Shown in pieces: positions 26,287-36,183 of a stretch of DNA of 64,000 nucleotides; the stretch's first letter is position 1; each line of letters begins with the position of its first letter. The notes under the pieces are model-generated. The model was given only the letters and a program-made list of their open reading frames with translations. It ran no database searches and was not told the origin of the DNA. Both the position numbers and the translations under genes were made by a program. Source of the DNA: Prauserella cavernicola (GTDB lineage: Bacteria > Actinomycetota > Actinomycetes > Mycobacteriales > Pseudonocardiaceae); assembly GCF_016595675.1 (NCBI RefSeq), contig NZ_JAENJH010000002.1:930001-994000 (forward strand). Reading direction: 5' to 3'.

Positions 26287-27708
26287 ATGACGAGCACCGT
26301 GACCCCTCGTGGTCCGGGTGTGCCCGCAGTGCCCCCTGGGCAGCCCGTGCCCCCGGTTCCGCCGGAGGAGCCGCGTGGCCCGCGCTCGGGACTCGCCTGG
26401 CTGCTCGAACTGCCGGGCAACGCGATCCGCAACATCACCAAGTCGGCGGCGACGACGCCCGGCCGGTTCTCGCTCATCGCCACCGGCCTCATCGTGCTCT
26501 CTCTGCTCGTCGGCCTGCTCGGCACCGTGTCCGTGCAGAACCGCGCGAACACGATCGACGACCTGATCGACCACCGCGAACCCCTCGCCGCCGCGGCGCA
26601 GGAGGTCTTCCGTTCGCTGTCCGACGCCGACGCGACGGCGGCGAGCGCGTTTCTCTCCACCGGTTCGGAACCGCCGGAACTGCGCGAGCGCTACGAGCTC
26701 GACATCGCCAAGGCCGGGGTGGCGCTCGCCAGGGCGGCCTCGGACTCGGGCGGCAGCGAGGCGGCGCGCCAGGTCGAGATCCTCAGCCAGCAGATGCCGG
26801 TCTACACGGGGCTCGTGGAGACCGCGAGGTCCAACAACCGCCAGGGTTTCCCCGCGGGCGCCGCCTATCTGCGCGAGGCCTCCGAGCTCATGCGGGCCAA
26901 GATCCTGCCGGCCGCGCAGGAGCTCTACGAGATCGACACCGAGCGGCTCGTCGAGGAGCAGGACGACGCCGCCGGCGTACCGTGGCTGATCGCGCTGCTC
27001 GTGCTCGGCCTGCTCGGCGCGCTCATCGCCGCGCAGATCCACCTCAAGCGCAAGACCAACCGCGTCTTCAACGTCGGTCTCGTCGTGGCCACGGTCGCGG
27101 TGGGCATCGCGGTCCTGTGGACGGCGGTGGCCATCACGGTGCAGAGCGTGCTCGTCGGCAGCGGTAGCGGCGACGGCACCGAGCAGTCGGATCTGTTGGT
27201 GCGAGCCAGGATCGCCGCGCTGCAGGCCCGCGCGGACGAGACGCTGACACTCGTCGCCCGCGGCGGTGGCGAGGCATACCAGGAGGAGTTCGACGAGCTC
27301 TTCGGCCAGCTGGCGGGACCGGACGGCAACTCGGGACTGCTCGCCGAGGCCGCGAGCAGCACCGAGGGCCTCGACTCGGCAGGCCACGTCGACTCCGCGA
27401 TCACGCACGCCACCGCGTGGCGGGAGGCGCACGAGCAGGTGCGGGAGCTCGACGGCACCGGCGACTACGACGCCGCGGTGGCGCTGGCGATCGACGCCTC
27501 CGACGAACAGAGCGCGGCCGCCGCGTTCAACCGGCTCGACCAGGAGCTGGCCGCGGCGATCGAGTCGGGCAGGCAGGTCTTCGTCGACGACACGACCAAC
27601 GGCTCACGCGCGCTGACATTGCTGGCGCCCGGGTTCGCGGTGCTCGCCGTGATCGCCGCACTGGGCACTACGCTGGGATTCCGGGACAGGTTGCGGGAGT
27701 ACCGCTGA
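26287..27708 (+). CDS. glnX: GlnX-type membrane protein of the PknG signalling operon
   Basis: 473 residues from ATG 26287, with GGAGG upstream. A Pro-rich cytoplasmic start is followed by a helix at about 60-82, an extracytoplasmic helical domain, two helices near 235-280, a second extracytoplasmic domain and a last helix near 445-465. In corynebacteria and mycobacteria GlnX passes the signal from the amino-acid-binding GlnH to the kinase PknG. Those two genes follow directly, so the assignment rests on gene order plus topology. Confidence 0.88.
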   Translation: MTSTVTPRGPGVPAVPPGQPVPPVPPEEPRGPRSGLAWLLELPGNAIRNITKSAATTPGRFSLIATGLIVLSLLVGLLGTVSVQNRANTIDDLIDHREPLAAAAQEVFRSLSDADATAASAFLSTGSEPPELRERYELDIAKAGVALARAASDSGGSEAARQVEILSQQMPVYTGLVETARSNNRQGFPAGAAYLREASELMRAKILPAAQELYEIDTERLVEEQDDAAGVPWLIALLVLGLLGALIAAQIHLKRKTNRVFNVGLVVATVAVGIAVLWTAVAITVQSVLVGSGSGDGTEQSDLLVRARIAALQARADETLTLVARGGGEAYQEEFDELFGQLAGPDGNSGLLAEAASSTEGLDSAGHVDSAITHATAWREAHEQVRELDGTGDYDAAVALAIDASDEQSAAAAFNRLDQELAAAIESGRQVFVDDTTNGSRALTLLAPGFAVLAVIAALGTTLGFRDRLREYR

Positions 27709-28667
27709 TGAAACACAGGACACGCCTCGGCGTCGCGTTGTCGACGTTCGCACTGCTGGTGGCCGGCTGCGGCTCGCCGGGAAAGCCGGTCGACCCCGCC
27801 CCCGTTGGCTCCGTCGAACGCCCACAGCCCGCGAACGCCGCGCTGGAGAACGACGTCCAGGGCGGCGGCACCGCCGACCAGAGCTGCAACCCCACCGCGA
27901 GCCTCTCGCCGAACGGCTCGATCCCGTCGGGGTCCACGATGGACGAGATCCGCGAACGCGGTCACCTGAGCGTCGGCGTCGACCAGAACACGTTCCTCTT
28001 CGGGTTCCGCAACCCGACCTCGGGCGCGCTCGAGGGCTTCGACATCGACATCGCAAGGGAGGTCGCGCGCGAGATCTTCGGTGACCCGAACGCCGTGCAG
28101 TTCCGCGCGATCACCTCGGCGCAGCGCATCCCGGCACTGCAGAACGGCGACGTCGACATCGTCGTGCGCACGTTCTCGATCACCTGCGAGCGGCTGGAGG
28201 ACATCAGCTTCTCCACGGTGTACTACGTGGCGGGCCAGAAGGTCCTCGTCGGCGTCAACTCCGACGTCGAGGGCATCGGGGACCTTGGCGGCAAACGGGT
28301 GTGCGCCGCCAAGGAGTCGACGTCGCTGAAGAACATCGCTGCCGCGGACCCCGCGCCGGTCCCGATCTCGGTCGACGACTGGTCGGACTGCCTGGTGATG
28401 TTGCAGCAGGGCCAGGTCGACGCCGTGTCCACCGACGACACGATCCTCGCGGGCATGGCCGAACAGGACCCGACGGTCAAGATCGTGGGCGAGCGGTTCA
28501 CCGACGAGCTCTACGGCATCGGCGTGCCCAAGGAGAACGAGGACATGGTGCGCTTCGTCAACGCCGTGCTCGACCGCGTGCGTGGCGGTGCGTGGCAGCA
28601 GAGCTACAACCGGTGGCTGCTCGAGCGCCTCGGTCCCGCGAGCCCGCCGTCCCCCGACTACCAGTGA
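27708..28667 (+). CDS. glnH: GlnH amino-acid-binding lipoprotein
   Basis: 319 residues from ATG 27708, which shares a base with the glnX stop (TGATG). A lipobox LLVAGC anchors it to the membrane. The periplasmic-binding fold of polar amino acid receptors is seen from LSVGVDQNTFLFGFRN to DDTILAGMAEQDP. There is no ABC permease or ATPase nearby. This fits its known role as a sensor of aspartate/glutamate for PknG rather than an importer component. Confidence 0.92.
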   Translation: MKHRTRLGVALSTFALLVAGCGSPGKPVDPAPVGSVERPQPANAALENDVQGGGTADQSCNPTASLSPNGSIPSGSTMDEIRERGHLSVGVDQNTFLFGFRNPTSGALEGFDIDIAREVAREIFGDPNAVQFRAITSAQRIPALQNGDVDIVVRTFSITCERLEDISFSTVYYVAGQKVLVGVNSDVEGIGDLGGKRVCAAKESTSLKNIAAADPAPVPISVDDWSDCLVMLQQGQVDAVSTDDTILAGMAEQDPTVKIVGERFTDELYGIGVPKENEDMVRFVNAVLDRVRGGAWQQSYNRWLLERLGPASPPSPDYQ

Positions 28668-28689
28668 CGTCTTTTCGGAGGTAGCAGCA

Positions 28690-31245
28690 GTGTCGGATGA
28701 GCAACGCCGTCCTCGGCACGCCGCGCCGGACGAGCCGGAGAGCAGCGGCTGGCAGCAGCCACCGGAGGTCCTCACCGGCTCGCAGCCGGCCCCGGCCGAC
28801 CCGCCGGCCCGTCCCGCGGCGCGGCCCGGGCCGCCGCCCGGGCCGCCGGTCGCGCCCAACACCCAGGTCATGACGCCGCACTGGCAGGCAGCTCCTGAGC
28901 CGCAGCCCACCAGCGTCCTCGCCACGCCGGCGCCGCTCACGGAGAGCATCCGCCCGCCAGCCCCGCCGTCAGAGCCCTCCGGCCCCGGAGTGCTGCCCGA
29001 CCCTGGCACCGAGAGTGTGCTGCCGCGCAGCACCTCCGGCGGCATCGTGCCGGGAACGGGCTCGGGCACGGGGCCAGGCACCGGACCTGGCACGGGATCC
29101 GGCACCGGCTCGGGCGCGTTCCCCGGCACGTCGCGGCGCACGGGCTCGCGGACCGCCCGGCGCGGCAGGCTCGGCGCCGGTCTCGTCGAGGTACCGCAGG
29201 TGCCCTACCGCGACCCGGCGTCGGCGGTGCTGTCCGACCCGAAGGTCTCGGAGGAGAAGCGCTTCTGCGGCAACTGCTCGGCCAAGGTCGGCAGGGGCAA
29301 GGACGGCAGGCCCGGTGAGCCCACGGGCCGTTGCGAGAAGTGCGGCACGTGGTTCTCGTTCGTGCCGAAGCTGCGGCCGCACGAGCTCGTCGGCGGTCAG
29401 TACGAGGTGCTCGGCGCACTCGCCTACGGTGGGCTCGGCTGGATCTATCTGGCACAGGACCACAACGTCAACGAGCGCTGGGTCGTCCTCAAAGGACTGA
29501 TTGACACCGGCGACGCCACCGCGATGGCCGCCGCTGTGAACGAGACCCGGTTCCTCGCCGAGGTCGAGCACCCCAACATCGTCCGCATCTACAACTTCGT
29601 GCAGCATCCCGATCCCGACACGGGCACCTCCGTCGGCTACATCGTGATGGAGTACGTCGGCGGTCAGTCGCTGCGCCAGCTCGCACTCGCGCACCACCGG
29701 GAGACCGGGCGCGCCGAGCCGCTGCCCATCGGCCAGGTGATCGCCTACGGGCTGGAGATCCTGCCCGCGCTGGGTTATCTGCACGGGCAGGGGCTGCTGT
29801 ACTGCGACCTCAAGCCCGACAACGTGATCCAGACGCACGAGCAGCTCAAGCTCATCGACCTCGGTGCGGTGCGCCGCAACGACGACTACACGAGCCCGCT
29901 GTTCTTCACCACCGGCTACAGCGCACCCGAACTGCCGACGCGCGGTGCGTCGGTGGCCTCTGACCTGTTCACCGTCGGGCGGACGCTCGCGGTGCTGAGC
30001 TTCGAGTTCACCGGCTACACCACCAAGTACAAGACGACGTTGCCGAGCCAGGACGACGTCCCGCTGTTCAAGCTCTTCGGCTCGTACCACCGGTTCCTGC
30101 GCCGCGCGACGCATGCCGACCCCGACCGCCGGTTCATCTCGGCCGAGGACATGGCCGACCAGCTCACCGGTGTGCTGCGCGAGATCATGTCGCTGGGCAC
30201 CGGAAAACAGCGGCCCGCACCGTCCAATGTCTACGGTCCGGAGACCAACACGTTCGGTGTGGACATGGTGGTGCCGGAGCCGGGCCAGAACGTGCCGCTG
30301 CCCGACCCGGCCGAGGTCGTGGCGGGCCTGCCCATCCCACAGGTGCACACGGACGATCCCGGCGCGGGTGTCCTCGCGACCACGGCGTCGGCCGACCCGA
30401 GAACCGCCATCGAGGCGCTGTCCAACGCTCCGCGCGAGTCGATCGAGGTGCGGCTGCGCATTGTGCGCGCCCGGATCGAGCTCGGCGAGCTGGCCGAGGC
30501 CAACCGGCAGCTGCAGGCCGCGCAGTACCTGGCGATCAAGGCCGGCTACCCGCACGACTGGCGTATCGACTGGTACCGAGGGCTCATCGAGCTCGCGGGC
30601 GGACGCCCGAGGGTCGGGCACGTCGCCTTCGACGCGGTGTACGACGAGCTGCCCGGCGAGATCGCGCCGAAGCTCGCGATGGCGTTCAGCGCCGAGAGCG
30701 TCGGCGACTACTTCAACGCCTCGCGGCTCTACGAGCTCGTGTGGCGCTCCGACCGTTCCTACGTCAGCGCGGCGTTCGGCCTGGCGCGGGTGTATCTCGC
30801 GCAGGGGGCCAGGGCGAGCGCGATCGAGGTGCTGGAGTCGGTTCCGGTGTCGTCGACGCACCACGTCGCCGCGCAGGTGGCCGCCATCAAGATCAAGACC
30901 AGGATCACCGGCGGCGCGGCGCAGCACACGAGGGAGCGCGACATCGTCGAGGCGGGCGCGCGGCTCGAGCGGCTGACGCTCGACGCCGAGAGCCGCACCA
31001 GACTCTCGGCCGAGGTGCTGGAGTCCGCGTTCCAGTGGGTGGTCTCCGACGGGGCCAACCCCAACGGCGGGCAGGGCAGGCAGCTGCCGGGTGCGAAGGT
31101 GCTCGGCTGCGACCTCTCCGAACGGGAGCTGCGGTTCGGGCTGGAGCGGTGCTACCGGGCGCTCGCGCGCCTCGCGGGTTCCGCGGAGCGGCGGATCGCG
31201 CTGGTGGACAAGGCCAACGAGATCCGCCCGCGCACGCTCACGTAG
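28690..31245 (+). CDS. pknG: Serine/threonine protein kinase G
   Basis: 851 residues from GTG 28690, with GGAGG upstream. In order: a long disordered N-terminus rich in Pro and with Gly-Thr/Gly-Ser repeats (about 115-140), a rubredoxin-like zinc/iron knuckle (C193-x2-C196 and C215-x2-C218), a kinase domain (ATP lysine K268, catalytic D373 in DLKPDNV), and a C-terminal TPR domain. PknG phosphorylates OdhI/GarA and so controls 2-oxoglutarate dehydrogenase and glutamate metabolism. Mycobacterial PknG is about 750 residues, so the extra length lies in the N-terminal tail. Its end overlaps the convergent gene by eight bases. Confidence 0.97.
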   Translation: MSDEQRRPRHAAPDEPESSGWQQPPEVLTGSQPAPADPPARPAARPGPPPGPPVAPNTQVMTPHWQAAPEPQPTSVLATPAPLTESIRPPAPPSEPSGPGVLPDPGTESVLPRSTSGGIVPGTGSGTGPGTGPGTGSGTGSGAFPGTSRRTGSRTARRGRLGAGLVEVPQVPYRDPASAVLSDPKVSEEKRFCGNCSAKVGRGKDGRPGEPTGRCEKCGTWFSFVPKLRPHELVGGQYEVLGALAYGGLGWIYLAQDHNVNERWVVLKGLIDTGDATAMAAAVNETRFLAEVEHPNIVRIYNFVQHPDPDTGTSVGYIVMEYVGGQSLRQLALAHHRETGRAEPLPIGQVIAYGLEILPALGYLHGQGLLYCDLKPDNVIQTHEQLKLIDLGAVRRNDDYTSPLFFTTGYSAPELPTRGASVASDLFTVGRTLAVLSFEFTGYTTKYKTTLPSQDDVPLFKLFGSYHRFLRRATHADPDRRFISAEDMADQLTGVLREIMSLGTGKQRPAPSNVYGPETNTFGVDMVVPEPGQNVPLPDPAEVVAGLPIPQVHTDDPGAGVLATTASADPRTAIEALSNAPRESIEVRLRIVRARIELGELAEANRQLQAAQYLAIKAGYPHDWRIDWYRGLIELAGGRPRVGHVAFDAVYDELPGEIAPKLAMAFSAESVGDYFNASRLYELVWRSDRSYVSAAFGLARVYLAQGARASAIEVLESVPVSSTHHVAAQVAAIKIKTRITGGAAQHTRERDIVEAGARLERLTLDAESRTRLSAEVLESAFQWVVSDGANPNGGQGRQLPGAKVLGCDLSERELRFGLERCYRALARLAGSAERRIALVDKANEIRPRTLT

Positions 31246-32392
31246 TCCGGAGCTCGACGATCGTGATGTCGGGCGGGGCCCCCACCCGCACGGGCGGGCC
31301 CCAGAACCCGGCGCCCCTGGTGACGTACATGCGCGTGTCGCCGAACTCGTAGGAACCGGCGACCGCGCCCTGCTGGAGGTTCACGATCAGCTCGAACGGC
31401 GAGAGCTGCCCGCCGTGCGTGTGTCCCGCGAGCACCAGGTCCACGTTCGCGTCGACCGCGCTCGGCAGGTCCCGGGGCTGGTGGGCGAGCAGCACCACCG
31501 CGTTGCCGGGGTCGCGGCCCCGCACCGCCGCGGCGACGTCGCCCTCGTCCTGCCACTGGTAGGCGGTGTGGTCGTTGACCCCGGCCAGGTGGAACGTGCC
31601 GCCGTTGTGTGTGATGTCCACGTGCTCGTTGCGCAGCGGCCGTACGCCCAGCGACGGCAGGTGGTCGATCCACTGCTGGTAGCCCGAGTAGTACTCGTGG
31701 TTGCCCGTCACGAAGAACGTGCCGTGCGTGCTGCGCAGGTCCGCCAGCGGCGCGGCGGCCTCGGCGAGGTGGGCCACCTCGCCGTCCACCAGGTCGCCCG
31801 CGATGGCCACGAGGTCCGGGCGTTCGGCGTTGATCAGCTCCACGATCCGCTCGGTGTGCGAGCGGCCGATGATCGGTCCGAGGTGGACGTCACTGATCAG
31901 CGCGATGCGGCATCCCTCGGCCCGTGGGTCCAGCCTGCGCAGGGCCATCGGCACCCGCGTGACCGTCGGCGAGCCCATGGCCACCGAGACGCCGTAACCG
32001 ACGAACCCGGTGGCCACCACTCCCGCGACCGCGGCGCTGCCGCGCGCGAGCACGGTCCGCCTGCTCACCCCGGAGGGCTCGTCGTCCGCGGGTTCCTTCG
32101 CGGCCCACCGGCGCAGGAACAGCCGTGGGAGCTCCAGCACCAGCAGCGTGATGGCCAGGTAGAAGAACGCCGCGAGCCACAGGTAGCCCGGCCACGCGAA
32201 CCACTGCGCGATGGCCGGATCCACGCCGGTGCCCAGCGCGAGTGCCGCGACCGTCAGCAGCATCAGCACCACGAGCGCGGCGGTGCCGGTCCGGCGTGCC
32301 GTGCTCCCGCGCGCCGTGGTGTCGGCCACCAGGCGCTTCCACATGTAGAGGTGTGCGAGAACGAGGAAGCTGACGACCAGCAGGATGAACAT
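31238..32392 (-). CDS. Membrane-anchored metallophosphoesterase (YkuE-like)
   Basis: 384 residues from ATG 32392, which shares a base with the upstream stop. Four helices in the first 150 residues are followed by a TAT-like RR segment and the calcineurin fold: LISDVHLGP, IAGDLVDGE, VTGNHEYYSG and LAGHTHGGQ give the D-x-H, G-D-x-x-D, G-N-H-E and G-H-T-H metal ligands. Such proteins cleave phosphate esters at or outside the membrane, for example in lipid or wall precursors. Substrate unknown. Confidence 0.9.
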   Translation of the reverse strand: MFILLVVSFLVLAHLYMWKRLVADTTARGSTARRTGTAALVVLMLLTVAALALGTGVDPAIAQWFAWPGYLWLAAFFYLAITLLVLELPRLFLRRWAAKEPADDEPSGVSRRTVLARGSAAVAGVVATGFVGYGVSVAMGSPTVTRVPMALRRLDPRAEGCRIALISDVHLGPIIGRSHTERIVELINAERPDLVAIAGDLVDGEVAHLAEAAAPLADLRSTHGTFFVTGNHEYYSGYQQWIDHLPSLGVRPLRNEHVDITHNGGTFHLAGVNDHTAYQWQDEGDVAAAVRGRDPGNAVVLLAHQPRDLPSAVDANVDLVLAGHTHGGQLSPFELIVNLQQGAVAGSYEFGDTRMYVTRGAGFWGPPVRVGAPPDITIVELRTT

Positions 32393-32970
32393 CAGGGGTT
32401 GATGTCCCAGTCCTTGGGTCTCTCCTTGTCGGACACCCCGAACTTGTGCAGTGCGTCCTTGTCGCCGTGCGTGGTGAAGTGCTCGAAGCCGACCGTCACG
32501 AACAACGCCCTCGCGCGCACCGCGACGGGGCCGTCGGCGGCGTCCAGCCTGCCGTCGGCGCTCACGTAGATCTTGCGGCCCGACACCCCGTCCAGCTCGG
32601 CCGCGATGTGCAGCGTCGAGCCGACGGGGACCGGGCGCACGAAGTCGGTCTCCAGCTTCGCCGTCACCGATGGCTTGCGCAGCAGGTTGCCGACCGCCGA
32701 GCCGAGCGCCTCGTCGAAGGCGCACGCCAGCAGCCCGCCGTGGGCGAGCCCCGGCGCACCCTGGTGGGCCTCGGTGACGGTGAACTGCGAGACCACCACG
32801 GGACCCTCGGCGACGGACGACTGGATGTGCAGGCCGGCTTCGACCTCATCGCCACAACCGAAGCAGTGGGAGTAGTGCACGCCCAGCTTGCTGCCCGGCG
32901 CCGGGGCGTCCTCGTGGGGGACCGCCGGTTCCGTGTCGGTCGGCGGCCAGCTCTGTCCAGGTTTGGTCAC
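32392..32970 (-). CDS. PaaI-like hotdog thioesterase
   Basis: 192 residues from GTG 32970. The hotdog core AHGGLLACAFDEALGSAVG and the N-terminal HYSHCFGCG motif match actinobacterial PaaI-type thioesterases. It probably hydrolyses an acyl-CoA. It is coupled by TGATG overlap to the phosphoesterase gene downstream and lies nine bases after the transporter gene upstream. Confidence 0.85.
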   Translation of the reverse strand: MTKPGQSWPPTDTEPAVPHEDAPAPGSKLGVHYSHCFGCGDEVEAGLHIQSSVAEGPVVVSQFTVTEAHQGAPGLAHGGLLACAFDEALGSAVGNLLRKPSVTAKLETDFVRPVPVGSTLHIAAELDGVSGRKIYVSADGRLDAADGPVAVRARALFVTVGFEHFTTHGDKDALHKFGVSDKERPKDWDINP

Positions 32971-32979
32971 CTGGACAAA

Positions 32980-34377
32980 TTATCCCGTGGTCGGCGCGGA
33001 GGGGTTGGTGGTCTCGCTCTCACACTCCGTCGAGCTGACGATCGTGCGCAACGACACGCCCTTGGTCTCCGGCAGGATCAGCACCGGGATCGTCGCGATC
33101 GCCGCCGCGCCCATCAGGTAGAACGCAGGCCAGAGGTTGTTGCCGGTGGCGTCGACGAGCGAGCCGACGATGTAGGGAGCGGTACCGGCGAACAACGCCG
33201 TCGACACGTTGTAGCCGATGGAGAAGGCGCCGTAGCGCACCTGTGTGGGGAACATCGCCGGCAGCGTGGACGCGACCACGGCGAGGAACAGCACCAGGCA
33301 CGCGCCGATCAGTGCCAGACCGCCGGCCAGCATGGGCACGTTGATACTGCCGCCCTCGCCGACGCTGTTCTCCATGAGCGTGAACGCGGGTATCGGCAGC
33401 GCGAGGAAGCCAGCGCAACACGCGATCAGGATCGGCTTGCGGCCCACCCGGTCGGAGAGACTGCCGATCGGCACGATCACCACGAGCATCGCGAGGATCA
33501 CGCCCATCACGATCAGCAGTGGCGTGTCACCCTCCATGCCGAGCACGTCCTTGAGGTACGTCTCGACGTAGGCGAGCATGATCCAGTCACCGACATTGAG
33601 CAGGATCACCAGGCCGATCAGGTGCAGGATCGACTTCCAGTGCTGGCTGAACAGCTCCTTCAGCGGCGACTTGGCGACCTTCTTCTGGTTCTCGATCTCG
33701 CGGAACACCGGGGTGTCCTCGAGCTTGTTCCGCAGGTACAGACCGACGAGGCCGAGCGGACCCGCGATCAGGAACGGGATGCGCCAACCCCACTCGAGCA
33801 TGGCCTCGTCGCCGAGGATCACGGTCGAGACCGTCACCACGCCCGCGCCGAGGAAGAACCCGACGAGCGTGCCGAACTCCAGCCAGCTGCCGAGGAAACC
33901 GCGCTTCCTGTCGGGCGCGTACTCGGCGATGAACGTGGCCGCGCCGCCGTACTCACCGCCCGCGGAGAAGCCCTGCAGCGCACGCAACAGGATCACGAGC
34001 ACCGCCGCGGCAGGCCCGATCTGTTCCCAGGACGGCAGGAGGCCGATCGCGAACGTCGAGCCGGACATGAGGATGACCGTCAGGGCCAGTACCTTCTGCC
34101 TGCCCAGCTTGTCGCCGAGCGGGCCGAGCACGAAGCTGCCGAAGGGCCGGATCACGAACGTCACGGCGAGCAGCGCAAAGGTCGCCAGCGCGCCCTCCGA
34201 CGTGCTGCCCGCGTTGAAGAAGACCTGGCCGAGGATCGCGGGCATGAACCCGAAAACGCCGAAGTCGTACCACTCGATGCAGTTACCCATCGCCGATCCG
34301 GCGACGGCTTTGCGAACGTCTTTCGGCTCGGGTTCGTAGCGGGCACCCTCTGGTCTGGGTGCTGCGTCCTCCGCCAT
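32980..34377 (-). CDS. MHS-family (MFS) proton symporter, ProP/ShiA-like
   Basis: 465 residues from ATG 34377, with GGAGGT upstream. It has twelve membrane helices, the MHS signature GNCIEWYDFGVFGF near the N-terminus, the loop GDKLGRQKVL and the helix GGEYGGAATFIAEYAPDRKRG. Members take up osmolytes, shikimate, citrate or other organic acids with protons. There is no adjacent catabolic gene to fix the substrate. Confidence 0.93.
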   Translation of the reverse strand: MAEDAAPRPEGARYEPEPKDVRKAVAGSAMGNCIEWYDFGVFGFMPAILGQVFFNAGSTSEGALATFALLAVTFVIRPFGSFVLGPLGDKLGRQKVLALTVILMSGSTFAIGLLPSWEQIGPAAAVLVILLRALQGFSAGGEYGGAATFIAEYAPDRKRGFLGSWLEFGTLVGFFLGAGVVTVSTVILGDEAMLEWGWRIPFLIAGPLGLVGLYLRNKLEDTPVFREIENQKKVAKSPLKELFSQHWKSILHLIGLVILLNVGDWIMLAYVETYLKDVLGMEGDTPLLIVMGVILAMLVVIVPIGSLSDRVGRKPILIACCAGFLALPIPAFTLMENSVGEGGSINVPMLAGGLALIGACLVLFLAVVASTLPAMFPTQVRYGAFSIGYNVSTALFAGTAPYIVGSLVDATGNNLWPAFYLMGAAAIATIPVLILPETKGVSLRTIVSSTECESETTNPSAPTTG

Positions 34378-34473
34378 TGGGGACCTCCAGGCACTGGCTT
34401 ACGTTGTCAAGTCAGTGTCGGAAAGTTTCAGTCAACCTGCCACTTGGGCAACGTCTTTTGTCCGGAACAGGAA

Positions 34474-34505
34474 AAGCGCCGCGAGAACCGAGTCTCGCGG
34501 CGCTT
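34474..34505 (-). terminator. Strong hairpin terminator after the L,D-transpeptidase gene
   Basis: Thirteen-base arms (AAGCGCCGCGAGA and its complement) close a six-base loop. On the minus strand the stem is followed by TTTTCC, 22 bases after the gene's stop. It looks like a good intrinsic terminator. Confidence 0.8.
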
Positions 34506-34526
34506 CCTTTGTCTGATTCGCCTTTT

Positions 34527-35735
34527 TTATCCTTCTAGCGCCGACATCGAAAGCCAGTCCTGCCACGAATAGGTCCAGTCGTGGTAGTCGCCGTCCTTCG
34601 GGCCGAGCTGCTGCGTGCTGCCCTCAACCTCCACCGGGTCGCCCATGAGCGCGCTGTCGTAGTACTCCTTGGCGTCGGAGTCGGAGAGGTTGACACAGCC
34701 GTGCGAGACGTTGGTGTTGCCCTGGTCGCCGACCGACCACGGCGCCGCGTGCGTGAACTCGCCGTTGTTCGAGATCCGCACAGCCCAGGCCACCTCGAAG
34801 TCCGTGTACCCGTAGCCGGGGTTGTTCATGAAGTACTGCGAGTGCTTGCTCATCACGACGTGCGTGCCGCTGCGCGTGACCCGGCCCGGGTCCGAGTCGA
34901 GCCCGAAGCTGGCCGGGTAGTCCGCCACCTGCTGGCCGTCGCGGAACACCTGCATCCGGTGGGTCTGGGTATTGGCCTTGACCACCTGCGACCGGCCGAT
35001 GGTGAAGTTGGAGGTCACGTCCGCCTCGCCGTAGGCGCCGTCACCGATCGGGACGCCGTAGATCATCGCCTTGACCGACACCTCGGTCCCCGGCTGCCAG
35101 TAGTCCTTCGGCCGCCAGTGCACCGACGTGTCGCCCTCGAGCCAGGCCCACGAACCTTCGGTCTTCGGCGTCGTCTCCACCGTCAGCGCCTTCTCCACCT
35201 CGGCCTTGTCCTTCACCGGCTCGTCGAAGGTCAGGCTGATCGGCATCGCGATGCCGTAGGTGTTGCCGTCGCCGACGTTGAGCCGTCCGCCCAGCGTCGT
35301 CGCCGGCGCCACCGTGTCGAACGAGCCGGTGATCGGCGTGGCCTTGCCATCGGTGTTCACCGCGCTGCCCGACCACGTGTAGGTCTTGTCGTAACCGAGC
35401 GGCTCGGTGATGGTCCAGCTGCGCTTGTCCTCCGAGAGCTCACCCTCGACCCCGTCCCCGGCCGGGTTGGTGAGCAGGACCTGCTCGATCGTTCCCTCGG
35501 TCACCGAGATCGTGACGGGATCGCGCGGCGCGACGTCGGTCGCGCCGTCTCCGGGCTGTGCCTCGACCTTCGCCGCGGGTGCGGCCGGGTCGCTCGGTCG
35601 TTGCTGCGGGTCGCCTTCGGCTCCATCGCTCGAGCAGGCGGTGAGCGTCAGCAGGATTGTCGTTGCGAGCGCCACTAGCCCGCCGGCGCGCCCGCGTCCC
35701 CTCCTCGACGTCCCCAGTAGTTGTTCCACGTCCAT
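34527..35735 (-). CDS. L,D-transpeptidase lipoprotein (LdtMt2 type)
   Basis: 402 residues from ATG 35735, preceded closely by AAGGGG. A signal peptide with lipobox LTLTAC, an acidic Pro-rich linker, two Ig-like domains (about 60-250) and a YkuD catalytic domain with the active cysteine in VSHGCVNLSDSDAKEYYD. It makes 3-3 cross-links in peptidoglycan, a main wall linkage in mycobacteria and relatives. A CRP-like box lies about 70 bases upstream, so its expression may follow a cAMP-type regulator. Confidence 0.94.
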   Translation of the reverse strand: MDVEQLLGTSRRGRGRAGGLVALATTILLTLTACSSDGAEGDPQQRPSDPAAPAAKVEAQPGDGATDVAPRDPVTISVTEGTIEQVLLTNPAGDGVEGELSEDKRSWTITEPLGYDKTYTWSGSAVNTDGKATPITGSFDTVAPATTLGGRLNVGDGNTYGIAMPISLTFDEPVKDKAEVEKALTVETTPKTEGSWAWLEGDTSVHWRPKDYWQPGTEVSVKAMIYGVPIGDGAYGEADVTSNFTIGRSQVVKANTQTHRMQVFRDGQQVADYPASFGLDSDPGRVTRSGTHVVMSKHSQYFMNNPGYGYTDFEVAWAVRISNNGEFTHAAPWSVGDQGNTNVSHGCVNLSDSDAKEYYDSALMGDPVEVEGSTQQLGPKDGDYHDWTYSWQDWLSMSALEG

Positions 35736-36183
35736 AGCCCCTTTTGATCTCCCCATACAAACCCACTGACGTCCGGCGGGAGCCATTCGTTGCACCGCGA
35801 AATTTGTGACTGCCATCACAAGGTTGAGGTGTTGATTGTGCCGTGCCGACGGGGCGGTTCCGGGGTCCGTGGGCGAACCCGGGCTGCTTGACGACACTGC
35901 CGGCTCGCTGTGCTGGTAGATCGCTCGAAGCGCCCATAGCGCAACCACTTCCACGAGAGTCCGCCCGGTTGGACCAACCTGGGACTGCGGGGTTCGAAAT
36001 CGGCCCGGAGCCGGTAGGCTGCCGAGTGGCCGTCGTTTTGCGTGTTAGTGGCTTCACACTCGCGGAACTTCTGACGCGAGCCGTGAGCCGCCGCGCTCGT
36101 TGCTCGTCTCGTTGGAACCGCCCGGGACGGCCAGGACATCGCTTCGGCGACGTTCATGCGGAACAGCAACGAGGAGTAAAACG
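35736..36183. other. Divergent intergenic region with CRP-like box and cold-shock leader
   Basis: No gene is supported here. It holds the upstream region of the transpeptidase gene, with a CRP-like palindrome at 35804. On the right it probably holds a long 5' leader of the cold-shock gene, ending in GAGGAG about nine bases before GTG 36184. Long leaders are usual for csp genes. Confidence 0.6.
35804..35821. promoter_or_regulatory. CRP/GlxR-like operator
   Basis: TTGTGA-CTGCCA-TCACAA is a perfect inverted repeat matching the TGTGA-N6-TCACA consensus of CRP-family regulators. It is 69 bases upstream of the transpeptidase start. A second copy sharing TGTGACTGCCATCAC lies at 40913. Confidence 0.7.
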
